A DNA stretch of 64,000 nt, from assembly GCF_003347515.1 (NCBI RefSeq), contig NZ_QEII01000276.1:1-64000 (forward strand). Reading direction: 5' to 3'. Within the stretch, counting starts at the first letter, position 1, and every line of letters starts with the position of its first letter. Made by a program: the position numbers and the translations under genes. The notes under the pieces were generated by a model, which was not told the origin of the DNA, did not search any database, and saw only the letters and a list, made by a program, of their open reading frames with translations. Shown here piece by piece: positions 16,538-24,626 of this stretch. This DNA comes from Rhodoferax ferrireducens (GTDB taxonomy: Bacteria > Pseudomonadota > Gammaproteobacteria > Burkholderiales > Burkholderiaceae_C).

Positions 16538-17035
16538 ATGAATATCAAACGCATAGTGACGCATTTGCTGGCGACCCGCAGACAAGTTAGACGGGCCTTT
16601 CCCCGCAGCACATTGATCACGATCGAGAAAGCAATCAAAGCCAGCGAGACCGCCCATGTCGGGGAAATCCGTTTCGCGGTAGAGGGCGCCTTGGACGGCG
16701 TGCCGCTGTTCGAGGGGCAGTCGGCCAGAGAACGCGCAATCGAAGTCTTTTCGAAACTGCGCGTATGGGACACCCAATACAACAATGGTTTGCTGATTTA
16801 CGTGCTGCTCGCTGATCGGGCAGTGGAGATCGTTGCCGATCGCGGGATTGATGCCAAGGTGAGCTCTCAGGAATGGAACAAGATTTGCCAACAAATGGAA
16901 ACGGCCTTCAGGCAATCAAACTATGAAGGCGGCGTGCTCAGCGGGGTGCAGGCTGTGACGCAACATCTGGTTGCGCATTTCCCCGCTTATGGCCACAACG
17001 GGAATGAACTGCCCGACAAGCCGGTGCTGCTCTGA
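16538..17035 (+). CDS. TPM-domain protein, short form
   Basis: 165 residues from ATG 16538. It lacks a signal peptide; a TPM-phosphatase-type domain fills the chain, with HVGEIRFAVEGAL, RAIEVFSKLRVWDTQYNNGL and LLADRAVEIVADRGIDAKVS. The tail is HFPAYGHNGNELPDKPVLL. It is the cytoplasmic partner usually found third in lemA - TPM - TPM operons. The interval 17036-17194 behind it shows no convincing gene. Confidence 0.88.
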   Translation: MNIKRIVTHLLATRRQVRRAFPRSTLITIEKAIKASETAHVGEIRFAVEGALDGVPLFEGQSARERAIEVFSKLRVWDTQYNNGLLIYVLLADRAVEIVADRGIDAKVSSQEWNKICQQMETAFRQSNYEGGVLSGVQAVTQHLVAHFPAYGHNGNELPDKPVLL

Positions 17036-17194
17036 GGCAAGCAACGATGAAACAACTGTACGCAACTGCTCAAGAAAGCACTCGGCGACCTCTGGGTCGG
17101 GCTCGCTGCAGCCGATCGGTATTACGTGTGACGCCGCACAGACATCGGCAGAAGAGTTGTCTAGATTGGTTTCATTTTTTACTGGAGAAAATTT

Positions 17195-17398
17195 ATGAAA
17201 AACTTGCTTGCTGTGGCTGTGGGTACGACCTCCCTTTTGACCACCGGCGTCTCATTCGCGCAGAACGGAAACATGATGAATGATGGCCTGTGGGGCTCAG
17301 GTTGGATGGGTGGCTATGGCGGAATATGGATGCCAATCTTGCTTGTCGTCGTGCTTGTTGTCCTCGTGGCCTGGATCGTCAAGCGGGGCGGTAAATGA
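17195..17398 (+). CDS. Small secreted or membrane protein, Met/Gly/Trp-rich
   Basis: 67 residues; ACTGGAGAAAATTT gives a good ribosome site. A signal peptide ends near FAQ (23), followed by NGNMMNDGLWGSGWMGGYGG and a C-terminal helix (IWMPILLVVVLVVLVAWIV) ending in KRGGK. It resembles the N-terminal part of SHOCT-type small membrane proteins but has no SHOCT motif. The Met and Trp residues before the helix could bind Cu(I). Unnamed family. Confidence 0.65.
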   Translation: MKNLLAVAVGTTSLLTTGVSFAQNGNMMNDGLWGSGWMGGYGGIWMPILLVVVLVVLVAWIVKRGGK

Positions 17399-17541
17399 TC
17401 AAAATCAAAAAATTTGACACGCCAGGCGCGTCCGCCCTTAAGCGTGCTTGCCTGTGCAAGCGCGACACCCAACAAGCGCCGCTTGTACATCGAGTCCCCC
17501 TCGCTGTTTTCAATGTTACTTAAACCACCAAGGAGTTTCTC

Positions 17542-17973
17542 ATGACCTATTTTCGATTCATTCCACTTGCCGCTGCTCTCACCGCCGCCAGCGCCCTGGT
17601 CGCCTGCAACACTGCCCCGGCGATGCCCATGGGCTCTGCAGCTGCGAACAGCATGGCCACACCCGACTCCATGGGCAGGATGGACGCGCAAATGAAGACC
17701 ATGCGCGACATGCACGAAAAAATGATGAGCGCCAAGACCCCGGAAGAGCGCAGCAAGCTAATGGCCGAACACATGAAAACCATGCAGGACGGCATGGCAA
17801 TGATGGGCGGAATGTCCAGCGGTGGCATGGGCGACATGAAAGGCATGCAGGGTATGCAAGGCATGACTGGTGACATGGGCGCGCGCCAGCAGATGATGGA
17901 AAAACGCATGGAGATGATGCAGATGATGATGAAAATGATGATGGACCAAATGCCGGCTGCCCCAGCCAAATGA
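17542..17973 (+). CDS. Met-rich lipoprotein, candidate periplasmic Cu(I)/Ag(I) binder
   Basis: 143 residues from ATG 17542 (AAGGAGTTTCTC). Signal peptide with lipobox-like SALVAC (Cys 22). The mature chain is dominated by methionine, with runs such as MGGMSSGGMGDMKGMQGMQG and RMEMMQMMMKMMMDQM, and a helical middle (KTMRDMHEKMMSAKTPEERS). Met clusters are the usual way periplasmic proteins bind Cu(I) or Ag(I). No named domain is recognised. It lies between the TPM/LemA set and DUF302 and is probably part of the copper response. Confidence 0.75.
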   Translation: MTYFRFIPLAAALTAASALVACNTAPAMPMGSAAANSMATPDSMGRMDAQMKTMRDMHEKMMSAKTPEERSKLMAEHMKTMQDGMAMMGGMSSGGMGDMKGMQGMQGMTGDMGARQQMMEKRMEMMQMMMKMMMDQMPAAPAK

Positions 17974-18008
17974 CGCGTCGCCCGGCCTGACGCTGAGACC
18001 GACCATGT

Positions 18009-18032
18009 GAGCTGCCCTGCGCGAGGCAGCTC
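18009..18032. terminator. 8-bp perfect hairpin between genes, no U-tract
   Basis: GAGCTGCC, an 8-base loop, then GGCAGCTC, 36 bp after the Met-rich gene and 26 bp before DUF302. There is no T-run after it, so it is a weak terminator, an RNA-stabilising element or a processing site. Confidence 0.35.
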
Positions 18033-18057
18033 GGACACTTAACAATTCTGGAAGGAA

Positions 18058-18519
18058 ATGACCATGACCCCTAGCGACCAAACATCAACGCCGCCTGAAA
18101 GCGGCGTAACGCCGGCATCCCGGCGATACGGATTTCACGCCCATCTCGGCAAGACCGACTTCGCCGCCGCTGTCGAGCGCGCGAGTACCGCACTGAAGGC
18201 GGAGGGTTTCGGCATCTTGACCGAGATCGATGTGCAGGCAACGATGAAGAACAAGTTGGGCATCGACGTTCCAGCGCACCGCATTCTAGGCGCCTGCAAC
18301 CCCCCGCTGGCGCACCGCGCGCTGACCGCCGAGCCCGACATTGGCCTGCTGCTGCCCTGCAATGTTGCGGTACGCCAGGACGCCGACGGGCAGGTGACGG
18401 TTGGTTTCATCGACCCGATGGCGATGCTGCAAATGACCGATAACCCCGAGGTGGCGCAGGTGGCGCGGGAGGCGCGCGAGCGGCTGCAGCGTGTGTGCGC
18501 CGTTGTGGCCGCGGACTGA
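18058..18519 (+). CDS. DUF302 domain protein
   Basis: 153 residues. After a disordered 20-residue start the DUF302 fold runs from about residue 22 to 145: FAAAVERASTALKAEGFGIL, TEIDVQATMKNKLGID, ILGACNPPLAHRAL, IGLLLPCNVAVRQD and VGFIDPMAMLQMTDN. These match the family order, including the ACNP and LLPCNV cysteines that could bind metal or be redox active. The start could be ATG 18058 or ATG 18064; GGAAGG lies upstream. DUF302 proteins are common in sulfur, copper and micro-oxic gene clusters and have no settled function. Confidence 0.88.
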   Translation: MTMTPSDQTSTPPESGVTPASRRYGFHAHLGKTDFAAAVERASTALKAEGFGILTEIDVQATMKNKLGIDVPAHRILGACNPPLAHRALTAEPDIGLLLPCNVAVRQDADGQVTVGFIDPMAMLQMTDNPEVAQVAREARERLQRVCAVVAAD

Positions 18520-18684
18520 TTCGCAGCAGAAGTTCCTATTTCACAGGAGAGCACCATGGTTTACAGAAGAGGCTGCATGATGGGTAAGCGCTGGTTGTTC
18601 GCGGGCTGGGTTGCTGTCGCCGGGCTCGTGCGGGCGACAGCGTCATTGGTGGCAATGGTCCAGTCCTGAAGCGACCACCACGCC
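18515..18684 (+). repeat. Direct repeat copy 1 (degraded duplicate of 21062-21233)
   Basis: From GACTGATTCGCAGCAGAAGT through the ribosome site TCACAGGAGA, a signal-peptide coding region and GAAGCGACCACCAC, this segment aligns by eye to 21062-21233 with most bases identical. This copy has a net 5-base deletion that brings a stop into frame. The copies lie about 2.5 kb apart in the same direction. Confidence 0.8.
18556..18669 (+). pseudogene. Broken duplicate of the signal-peptide start of the 21102 gene
   Basis: Encodes 37 residues with RWLFAGWVAVAGLVRATASL, matching RWLFAGWVAFAGLVLATAPL of the intact gene at 21102, with the same ribosome site. A 5-base deletion after the codon for Gln-36 moves TCCTGA into frame, where the intact copy reads AGCCCTGAA. 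The rest of the gene is replaced by unrelated sequence before the SHOCT gene at 18780. It may still be translated as a short membrane peptide. Confidence 0.7.
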
Positions 18685-18779
18685 TGTGAGAGCTACGTCC
18701 AGCGCATGCCCAGGTTCTTCCCCCGCATGGGTCACGGTGCAACCGCAGGCTGAGCCTGTGGCAATACAAAGGAGCCTCT

Positions 18780-19004
18780 ATGTTCTACGGTGACATGATG
18801 GGCATGCACGCCCTGTGGTGGATATTCTGGATTGTCCTGGTGATCGCGTTGGTCTCCTTTCGGGGGTGGGGGACCTATCGAGGACGCCGGGGCCAACCGC
18901 GCGAGACGCCCCACCAGGTGCTGCGCCGTCGCCTGGCCAACGGCGAAATCAGCACGGAAGAGTACGCGCAACGCAAGGCAGTGCTGGACCGAGATACCCC
19001 ATGA
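18780..19004 (+). CDS. SHOCT-domain small membrane protein
   Basis: 74 residues; AAAGGAGCCTCT precedes ATG 18780. An N-terminal [10 protein letters not shown], one helix ([17 protein letters not shown]), a basic loop and a C-terminal SHOCT motif ([20 protein letters not shown]). SHOCT is a short oligomerisation motif of unknown partner. The Met/His start could touch metal. It lies 15 bp before the truncated MBL gene. Confidence 0.85.
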   Translation: MFYGDMMGMHALWWIFWIVLVIALVSFRGWGTYRGRRGQPRETPHQVLRRRLANGEISTEEYAQRKAVLDRDTP

Positions 19005-19019
19005 CGGAGGATCGAGTTT

Positions 19020-19343
19020 ATGAACCTCACATTCCTCGGTGCTGCCGGCACCGTCACTGGCTTAAAGACTCTCGCTACGAACGAGGGCAAGCAAATGCTC
19101 GTCGATTGCGGGTTGTTTCAGGGCTACAAGAACCTGCGGCTGATGAACTGGGCGCCTTTTCCCTTAGATCCCAAGCGGCTCGACGCCGTCGTGCTGACGC
19201 ACGGCCACCTCGATCACTCGGGCGCCTTGCCGCTATACACCGAGGACGACGCCAAGCGCGCGCTGCGGCAACGCATCGAGCGCGAGCGCGGCTGGATCGC
19301 AACCGTCCCCCGCCTGGGTCAAACCGAGGAGATCCGGCCATGA
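19020..19343 (+). pseudogene. Metallo-beta-lactamase/beta-CASP RNase-like gene with a large internal deletion
   Basis: 107 residues where the family has about 450. Residues 1-73 are the N-terminus ([49 protein letters not shown]) with the HxHxDH zinc motif. From about residue 75 the sequence jumps to what looks like the extreme C-terminus ([20 protein letters not shown], then [12 protein letters not shown]), where full-length members end with A-x-ALRxRIxxxxGW-x-xxVPxxxxxxxL. The reading frame survives the join. The missing part holds the remaining zinc ligands and the beta-CASP lid, so it cannot be an active nuclease. Its TGA overlaps the ATG of the phosphorylase gene, so it may persist as a translated leader. 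Confidence 0.7.
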
Positions 19344-20848
19344 ATACGCACGGACTGCGCCTGCGGCCGCTGGGCATCGACACACAGCAGGAGTATGTGA
19401 TTTATATGCGTCGCGACTGCCACGTCTGCCGCGCCGAAGGTTTCGAGGCCCGGACACGCGTGGAGGTGGGTCTGCGTGAACAGCGCATCATCGCGACGCT
19501 CAACGTGGTGCACTCCGAATTGCTGGCATCCGGCGAGGCCAGTCTGTCGACCAGCGCGTGGCGGGCCCTGGACGCTGTGTCAGGCGACACCATCAGCGTG
19601 GCGCACGCGCCGACGCTCGACTCGCTGAGCGCGATGCGCTCCAAGATTTATGGCCATCGGCTCGATGCGCCGGCGTTCGACTCCATCGTCGGCGACGTGG
19701 CTGCGGGCCGCTACTCTGACCTGCACATCGCGGCCTTCCTGAGCGCCTGCGCCGGCGGCCGCATAGACCTGCAGGAGACGATCGATCTAACGCGGGCGAT
19801 GGTCGACGTGGGCGAGCGCATCGACTGGGGACGCACGCCGATCGCAGACAAGCATTGCGTCGGCGGCTTGCCGGGCAACCGCACGAGCCCAATCGTGGTC
19901 GCGATCGCGGCGGCGGCTGGACTGACGATGCCCAAGACCTCGTCGCGCGCCATCACCTCGCCCGCGGGAACGGCCGACGTGATGGAGACGCTGACCCGCG
20001 TTGATCTCGACCTGCCGGCGATGCGGCGCGTCGTCGAGCGCGAGGGCGGCTGCCTGGTCTGGGGCGGAGCGCTGGCTTTGAGTCCGGCCGACGACGTGCT
20101 GATCCGCGTCGAGCGCCCGCTCAACCTCGACAGCGATGCCCAGCTCGTCGCCTCCGTGCTGTCGAAGAAGATCGCCGCCGGAGCAACCCATGCCTTGATC
20201 GATATGCCGGTCGGTCCGACCGCCAAGGTGCGCAGCGAGGAAGCCGCCCAGCGCCTGCAGGCCTTGCTGGAACAGGTGGCGGCTGCGCATGGGCTGCAAT
20301 TGCGGGTGCTGCGCACGCACGGCTCCCAGCCGGTGGGACGCGGCGTCGGCCCGGCGCTGGAAGCGCACGACGTGCTGGCGGTATTGCGCGGCGCGGCGGC
20401 GGCGCCGGTGGATCTGCGCATGCGTGCGCTGGTGCTGGCCGGCGAACTGCTGGAATTCTGTAGTCACAGCATTCCTGGCACTGGCAGGTCGGAGGCCTGG
20501 CGACTGCTCGACAGCGGTGCGGCATGGGTCAAGTTTCAGGCCATCTGCGAGGCGCAGGGGGGACTGCGCGAGCCCGGCGTCGCCCCTTTGCGTGAACCAG
20601 TGACAGCCGAGCGCGCTGGCTACGTCTGTGGCATCGACAGCCGCCGGCTCGCGCAGCTTGCCAAACTCGCCGGGGCGCCTGTTGCTCTGACGGCTGGCCT
20701 CGAACTGCACGTGCAGCTGGGTGATGACGTCCAGCGTGGCATGCCCTTGTTCACGTTGCACGCCGAGGCGCCCGGGGAACTCGCCTATGCAAAGCACTAC
20801 CTCGCCACACACCCGGTCATCACGTTGGCCGACAAGGTGACGCCATGA
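19340..20848 (+). CDS. Archaeal-type thymidine/AMP phosphorylase
   Basis: 502 residues from ATG 19340 (ATGA overlap with the MBL frame). An N-terminal extension of about 85 residues is followed by the nucleoside-phosphorylase family core: [20 protein letters not shown], the phosphate-binding [15 protein letters not shown], then [20 protein letters not shown] and the C-terminal [20 protein letters not shown] plus [20 protein letters not shown] domain. Length and the [13 protein letters not shown] form match the long AMP-phosphorylase type rather than short DeoA. In related bacteria this gene sits between an MBL nuclease and a ribose-phosphate pyrophosphokinase; here the first is truncated and the second is missing, so the pathway looks incomplete. 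Confidence 0.87.
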   Translation: MNTHGLRLRPLGIDTQQEYVIYMRRDCHVCRAEGFEARTRVEVGLREQRIIATLNVVHSELLASGEASLSTSAWRALDAVSGDTISVAHAPTLDSLSAMRSKIYGHRLDAPAFDSIVGDVAAGRYSDLHIAAFLSACAGGRIDLQETIDLTRAMVDVGERIDWGRTPIADKHCVGGLPGNRTSPIVVAIAAAAGLTMPKTSSRAITSPAGTADVMETLTRVDLDLPAMRRVVEREGGCLVWGGALALSPADDVLIRVERPLNLDSDAQLVASVLSKKIAAGATHALIDMPVGPTAKVRSEEAAQRLQALLEQVAAAHGLQLRVLRTHGSQPVGRGVGPALEAHDVLAVLRGAAAAPVDLRMRALVLAGELLEFCSHSIPGTGRSEAWRLLDSGAAWVKFQAICEAQGGLREPGVAPLREPVTAERAGYVCGIDSRRLAQLAKLAGAPVALTAGLELHVQLGDDVQRGMPLFTLHAEAPGELAYAKHYLATHPVITLADKVTP

Positions 20849-20913
20849 AACCGGACCCAACATTGAGGACGCCGCTGGTTGGCCCAGCTGGCCGGCTGAA
20901 GTCGCTCGTGCGG

Positions 20914-20927
20914 TTGATATATGTCAA
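20914..20927. promoter_or_regulatory. FNR-like palindrome, one mismatch
   Basis: TTGATATATGTCAA differs from TTGAT-N4-ATCAA at one position. It lies in the 250-bp interval between the phosphorylase and the gene at 21102, 175 bp before that start. No clear -10 element at the class II distance was found, so the promoter arrangement is uncertain. The rest of the interval 20849-21101 has no convincing gene; a frame opening at ATG 20845 has no recognisable product. Confidence 0.35.
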
Positions 20928-21061
20928 CCAGAACCAGAAAGCAGTTCGGACAATTTTCCGCATGGGGTGTATGGTCGTTTTTCGGACATATCCGGTGCGC
21001 AGGCGGGGCACGCTAACAGGTTGTTCTCCGCACTCGCAGCTGTCCCGAGCGCGTGCGCTGC

Positions 21062-21233
21062 GGGCTGAGTCGTGGCAGAAGTTTTTTCACAGGAGAAGAC
21101 CATGGTTTACAGAAAAAAATACATGATGAGTAGGCGCTGGTTGTTCGCAGGCTGGGTTGCTTTCGCCGGGCTCGTGCTGGCGACAGCGCCATTGGTGGCG
21201 ATGGCCCAGGCCAGCCCTGAAGCGACCGCCACC
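21062..21233 (+). repeat. Direct repeat copy 2 (intact version of 18515-18684)
   Basis: Holds the ribosome site and first 44 codons of the gene at 21102. See copy 1 for the alignment. The two copies bracket the SHOCT, MBL-remnant and phosphorylase genes, so recombination between them would delete that block. Confidence 0.8.
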
Positions 21234-21551
21234 CAGTCGTCGAGTGATCAGGGGGTGACTATCAAGGTGACACCGAAGGCGATCGGGGCACCCGACAGTC
21301 GGTGGGAATTCGCCGTCGTGCTTGACACGCACAGTGCCGACCTGAGCGACGACCTGACTCAAAGCGCTACCTTGACGACCGACGACGCTCGCACGCTAAA
21401 ACCGGTGAGCTGGGTCGGCGCGGCCCCCGGTGGACACCATCGTGAAGGTGTGCTGGCATTCGATGTCCCGGCGCCGCGGCCAAGTGCGATCGAACTCAGG
21501 ATCGAACGGCCGGGCGAATCCGCTCCCCGGACTTTTCGCTGGCAACTCTGA
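21102..21551 (+). CDS. Hypothetical periplasmic beta-rich protein
   Basis: 149 residues from ATG 21102 (CACAGGAGAAGACC); MMSRRW at 21123 is an alternative start. A long signal peptide (RRWLFAGWVAFAGLVLATAP, cut near AMAQA) is followed by a beta-rich domain: VTIKVTPKAIGAPDSRWEFA, VLDTHSADLSDDLTQSATLT, GGHHREGVLAFDVP and ELRIERPG. The GGHHREG motif is a possible metal site. I do not recognise the family. A degraded duplicate of its start lies at 18556. Confidence 0.7.
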   Translation: MVYRKKYMMSRRWLFAGWVAFAGLVLATAPLVAMAQASPEATATQSSSDQGVTIKVTPKAIGAPDSRWEFAVVLDTHSADLSDDLTQSATLTTDDARTLKPVSWVGAAPGGHHREGVLAFDVPAPRPSAIELRIERPGESAPRTFRWQL

Positions 21552-21570
21552 TTCACACGAGGAGAAACAC

Positions 21571-21927
21571 GTGGAATGGCTGCAACAAAACTGGATTAAC
21601 CTGCTCGTACTCGTGGGCGTCATCCTGTTCCTGCGCTTCAGCGGCATGGGCTGTGGTTTCGGTTCCCGACGCATTCGTCCGCAGCATAGCCTTGACCGTC
21701 AACCAGACTCGGACACGGCCGTCGAGTCCGCGTCGACTACTGATCCGGTCAGCCGACGCCCGGTCGATCCGACTTCTGCGGTGGCGACGGTTTACCAGGG
21801 CCGCGCCTACTATTTCGAATCGCGTGAGAACCGTGACCGGTTCGAGGCCGCGCCGGACCAATACGCTACTGTGCCGAAAGACGAAGACCAAGCCGCACGG
21901 CATCGGCATCACGGCGGGTGCTGTTGA
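21571..21927 (+). CDS. YHS-domain protein with membrane anchor
   Basis: 118 residues from GTG 21571 (GAGGAGAAACAC upstream). One helix ([16 protein letters not shown]), a 45-residue linker, then a YHS-like domain: [20 protein letters not shown] and [11 protein letters not shown]. The domain lacks the cysteines of the usual DPVCGM...FC form (DPTSAV and YYFES instead), so classical metal ligation is reduced; the C-terminus HRHHGGCC may supply ligands. It lies 62 bp before the copA-type ATPase and probably shares its operon. Confidence 0.78.
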   Translation: MEWLQQNWINLLVLVGVILFLRFSGMGCGFGSRRIRPQHSLDRQPDSDTAVESASTTDPVSRRPVDPTSAVATVYQGRAYYFESRENRDRFEAAPDQYATVPKDEDQAARHRHHGGCC

Positions 21928-21989
21928 GGCACTGCACCGGCAGCCGTGCCACCAACTCGACCAACCCCAGAACTGAAAAGTACAAGACC

Positions 21990-24371
21990 ATGAACACTGT
22001 GAGCAACACCAGCACCAGCTTTGCTACCCCCACGTCGGCGGTCGATCCGGTTTGCGGGATGACCGTCCAGGCCGATAAAGCAGCGGCCCGCATGGAGTAC
22101 GACGGCAAGCTGTACCTGTTTTGTTCCACCCATTGCCAACACCAGTTCGAGACCGATCCCAAGAAGTACATTGGCGCGGCGGGTGCGCAGCCCCCGGCCC
22201 CGGCGGCGCCGGATCACGGCATGCCGATGCAGACCGCGCTACGCCGCGGCGAGCAGGGCCAGGCCAAAGACCCGATCTGCGGCATGGTGGTCGACAAGGC
22301 GACCGCCCTGCGCGCCGACCGCGGTGGGCGCAGCTTCTACTTCTGCAGCGTCGGCTGCCAGCGCACCTTCGAATCGCCGGAGCAGGAACTGAAGTCGATG
22401 CGCATGCGTGTCACCATTGCGCTGACCGGAGTGCTGGCGCTGGCGATCATGCGCGCCGGTGCGTTCATTGCGCTGGCCACGGGTGCCACCATCATCACCT
22501 GGGTGCCGATCCCGGCCCTGCCATGGTTCACCTGGGGCATGTGGCTGTTTCTGCTGGTCACGCCGGTGCAGTTCATCGGCGGCTGGAGCTTCTATGTCGG
22601 AAGCTGGAACGCTATTCGCAACCGCGCGATCAACATGGACTTGCTGATTGCCCTGGGCACCACCGTGGCCTATTTGTACAGCGTCGCGGTGCTGTTCTTT
22701 CCGTCGGTGCTGCCGGTGAAGATCGACGAGCGCGACGTGTACTTTGAGGTCTCGGCGGTCATCATTGCCTTCGTGCTGCTGGGCAAGTACATGGAGGAGA
22801 TCATCAAGAAGCATTCCTCGGCGGCGGTGCGCAAACTGCTTGACTTGAAGCCCGCCACCGCCCAGGTGGTGCGCGACGGAATCGAGATGGAGGTCCCCGC
22901 CGAGAGCGTGATGGTCGGCGAGACGGTCGTGGTGCGCCCCGGCCAGCGTATCGCCACCGACGGCATGGTGCTGGAGGGAGCCTCGGCAGTCGATGAATCG
23001 ATGCTCACCGGCGAGTCGATGCCCGTGGAAAAGCAAGTGGGCGCCAAGGTTATCGGTGGCACCTTGAACCGCACCGGCGCGTTTCGCTTCCAGGCCACGC
23101 GCGTGGGCGCTGACACCGCGCTGGCGCAGATCATCAAGATGGTGGAGGATGCCCAGGCCAGCAGTGCGCCGATCCAGCGCATCGCCGACGAGGTGACGCG
23201 CTACTTCGTCCCGGCCATCATCGGCACGGCCATCCTCGCGTTTGCCGGCTGGTGGTTGACCGGAAATTTCCCGCAAGGGTTGCTGGCCTTCATCGCAGTG
23301 CTGATCATCGCCTGCCCCTGTGCACTCGGCATCGCAACGCCCGCTGCGCTCATGGTCGGCGTCGGGCGTGGTGCGCAGGCGGGCATCCTGATCCGGGGTG
23401 GCGACATCCTGGAGAAGGCGCAGAAGCTCGACACTGTGGTGTTCGACAAGACCGGCACGCTCACGCGCGGTGAGCCCAACATCACCGATGTGCTGGTGCA
23501 GGAGGGGTGGACGAAGCAGCAGGCCTTGCGACTGGCCGCGAGTTTGGAGACCGGATCGGAACACCCCTTGGCCGAAGCCATCGTGCGCGGTGCGCGCGAG
23601 GAGGGTGTGGCGATCACCCCGGTCGAGGGTTTTGATTCGGTGCCGGGTCATGGGGTGCAAGGCCGCGTCGATGGCGAGCCGGTGCTGCTGGGCAACCGCC
23701 GATTGATGCAGCGCGAAGGAGTGGACATCGCTCAAGTGCAGCCCGAAATGGAACGCCTGGAGGCCGATGGCAAGACCGCCATGCTGCTGGCCAGCGGTGC
23801 GCGTTTGGTGGCCGTGATCGCCGTCGCCGACACGGTCAAGCCGGAGGCGAAAGAGGCCGTTGCAGCGCTGCGGGCCGAGAAGATACAGGTGGTGATGCTG
23901 ACCGGCGACAACCAGCGCACCGCCGCCGCCATTGGCCGCCTGCTGGGCATCGACCGCGTCATTGCCGATGTGCTGCCTTCCGACAAGGCCAAAACCATCA
24001 AAGACCTGCAGGCGCAAGGCCGGGTTGTGGCGATGGTTGGCGATGGTGTCAACGACGCGCCGGCCCTGGCTACCGCCGACATCGGTATCGCCATCGGCTC
24101 CGGTTCCGACGTGGCCAAGGAAACCGGGGGCATCATCCTGGTGCGCAGTGATGTGCGCGACGTCGTGGCCGGCATCCGGCTATCGCGTGCCACCATGCGC
24201 ACCATCAAGCAAAACCTGTTCTGGGCTTTCATTTACAACGGCGTCGGCGTGCCGATTGCCGCGCTGGGGTTTCTCAACCCGATCATTGCCGCAGCGGCGA
24301 TGGCACTGTCGTCCTTGTCGGTCATCGTTAACTCGGCCCTGCTCAAGCGCGTCAAGCTCGATCAGAGGTAA
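21990..24371 (+). CDS. copA: Cu(I)-exporting P1B-1 ATPase with two N-terminal YHS domains
   Basis: 793 residues from ATG 21990. Two YHS domains replace the usual HMA domains: DPVCGM (19-24) with FCSTHC (44-49), and DPICGM (94-99) with FCSVGC (118-123). Eight helices follow, with the transport motif C442-P443-C444 in [15 protein letters not shown], plus [24 protein letters not shown] and [16 protein letters not shown]. All catalytic elements are intact. It should pump Cu(I) or Ag(I) from the cytoplasm to the periplasm, where the oxidase and Cus system can act. It is clearly different from the CPD-type ATPase at 5543. Confidence 0.95.
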   Translation: MNTVSNTSTSFATPTSAVDPVCGMTVQADKAAARMEYDGKLYLFCSTHCQHQFETDPKKYIGAAGAQPPAPAAPDHGMPMQTALRRGEQGQAKDPICGMVVDKATALRADRGGRSFYFCSVGCQRTFESPEQELKSMRMRVTIALTGVLALAIMRAGAFIALATGATIITWVPIPALPWFTWGMWLFLLVTPVQFIGGWSFYVGSWNAIRNRAINMDLLIALGTTVAYLYSVAVLFFPSVLPVKIDERDVYFEVSAVIIAFVLLGKYMEEIIKKHSSAAVRKLLDLKPATAQVVRDGIEMEVPAESVMVGETVVVRPGQRIATDGMVLEGASAVDESMLTGESMPVEKQVGAKVIGGTLNRTGAFRFQATRVGADTALAQIIKMVEDAQASSAPIQRIADEVTRYFVPAIIGTAILAFAGWWLTGNFPQGLLAFIAVLIIACPCALGIATPAALMVGVGRGAQAGILIRGGDILEKAQKLDTVVFDKTGTLTRGEPNITDVLVQEGWTKQQALRLAASLETGSEHPLAEAIVRGAREEGVAITPVEGFDSVPGHGVQGRVDGEPVLLGNRRLMQREGVDIAQVQPEMERLEADGKTAMLLASGARLVAVIAVADTVKPEAKEAVAALRAEKIQVVMLTGDNQRTAAAIGRLLGIDRVIADVLPSDKAKTIKDLQAQGRVVAMVGDGVNDAPALATADIGIAIGSGSDVAKETGGIILVRSDVRDVVAGIRLSRATMRTIKQNLFWAFIYNGVGVPIAALGFLNPIIAAAAMALSSLSVIVNSALLKRVKLDQR

Positions 24372-24388
24372 CACTGCAGGGCAGCACC

Positions 24389-24619
24389 ATGCACGGCTTT
24401 CTCAAAACACGTTTCGTCGATCGCTGGCTCTGGTTGTGTCCGATCCTGAGCATCCTGCTGGCGGCGGTCGTGCTGATGATTTTCGGCTTCACCTTCTGGG
24501 GCGGGCTGCTGGCAGGGCTTCTGCTGGTTTGCCCTGCCACGCTCGTTTGGGGAGCCATTGAACTTTGGCTCGACGAACGCAGCAATCGCGCGGCCAGGAA
24601 AAAAAATACAAACAATTGA
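24389..24619 (+). CDS. Small two-helix membrane protein
   Basis: 76 residues starting MHGFLKTRFVDRWLWLCPIL, with two hydrophobic segments (about 14-34 and 38-60) and a basic tail RSNRAARKKNTNN. It lies 17 bp after copA and 7 bp before the FtsH-like gene, on the same strand, so it is probably in their operon. No named family recognised. Confidence 0.65.
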   Translation: MHGFLKTRFVDRWLWLCPILSILLAAVVLMIFGFTFWGGLLAGLLLVCPATLVWGAIELWLDERSNRAARKKNTNN

Positions 24620-24626
24620 TTACAAA

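Noticed and set aside
16611..16626. FNR-like TTGAT-CACG-ATCGA inside the short TPM gene
   Set aside because: Imperfect second half-site and located inside a coding region with no promoter need.
17047..17283. Frame between the TPM protein and the 17195 gene
   Set aside because: It overlaps the signal-peptide gene at 17195, which has the better ribosome site and a sensible product.
20845..21126. 93-codon frame after the phosphorylase
   Set aside because: ATG overlaps the previous stop, but the translation is Arg-rich without any family and runs into the ribosome site of the next gene; treated as intergenic.
22239..24017. 592-codon antisense frame inside copA
   Set aside because: Shadow of the codon bias of copA on the opposite strand; the conserved ATPase motifs are on the plus strand.
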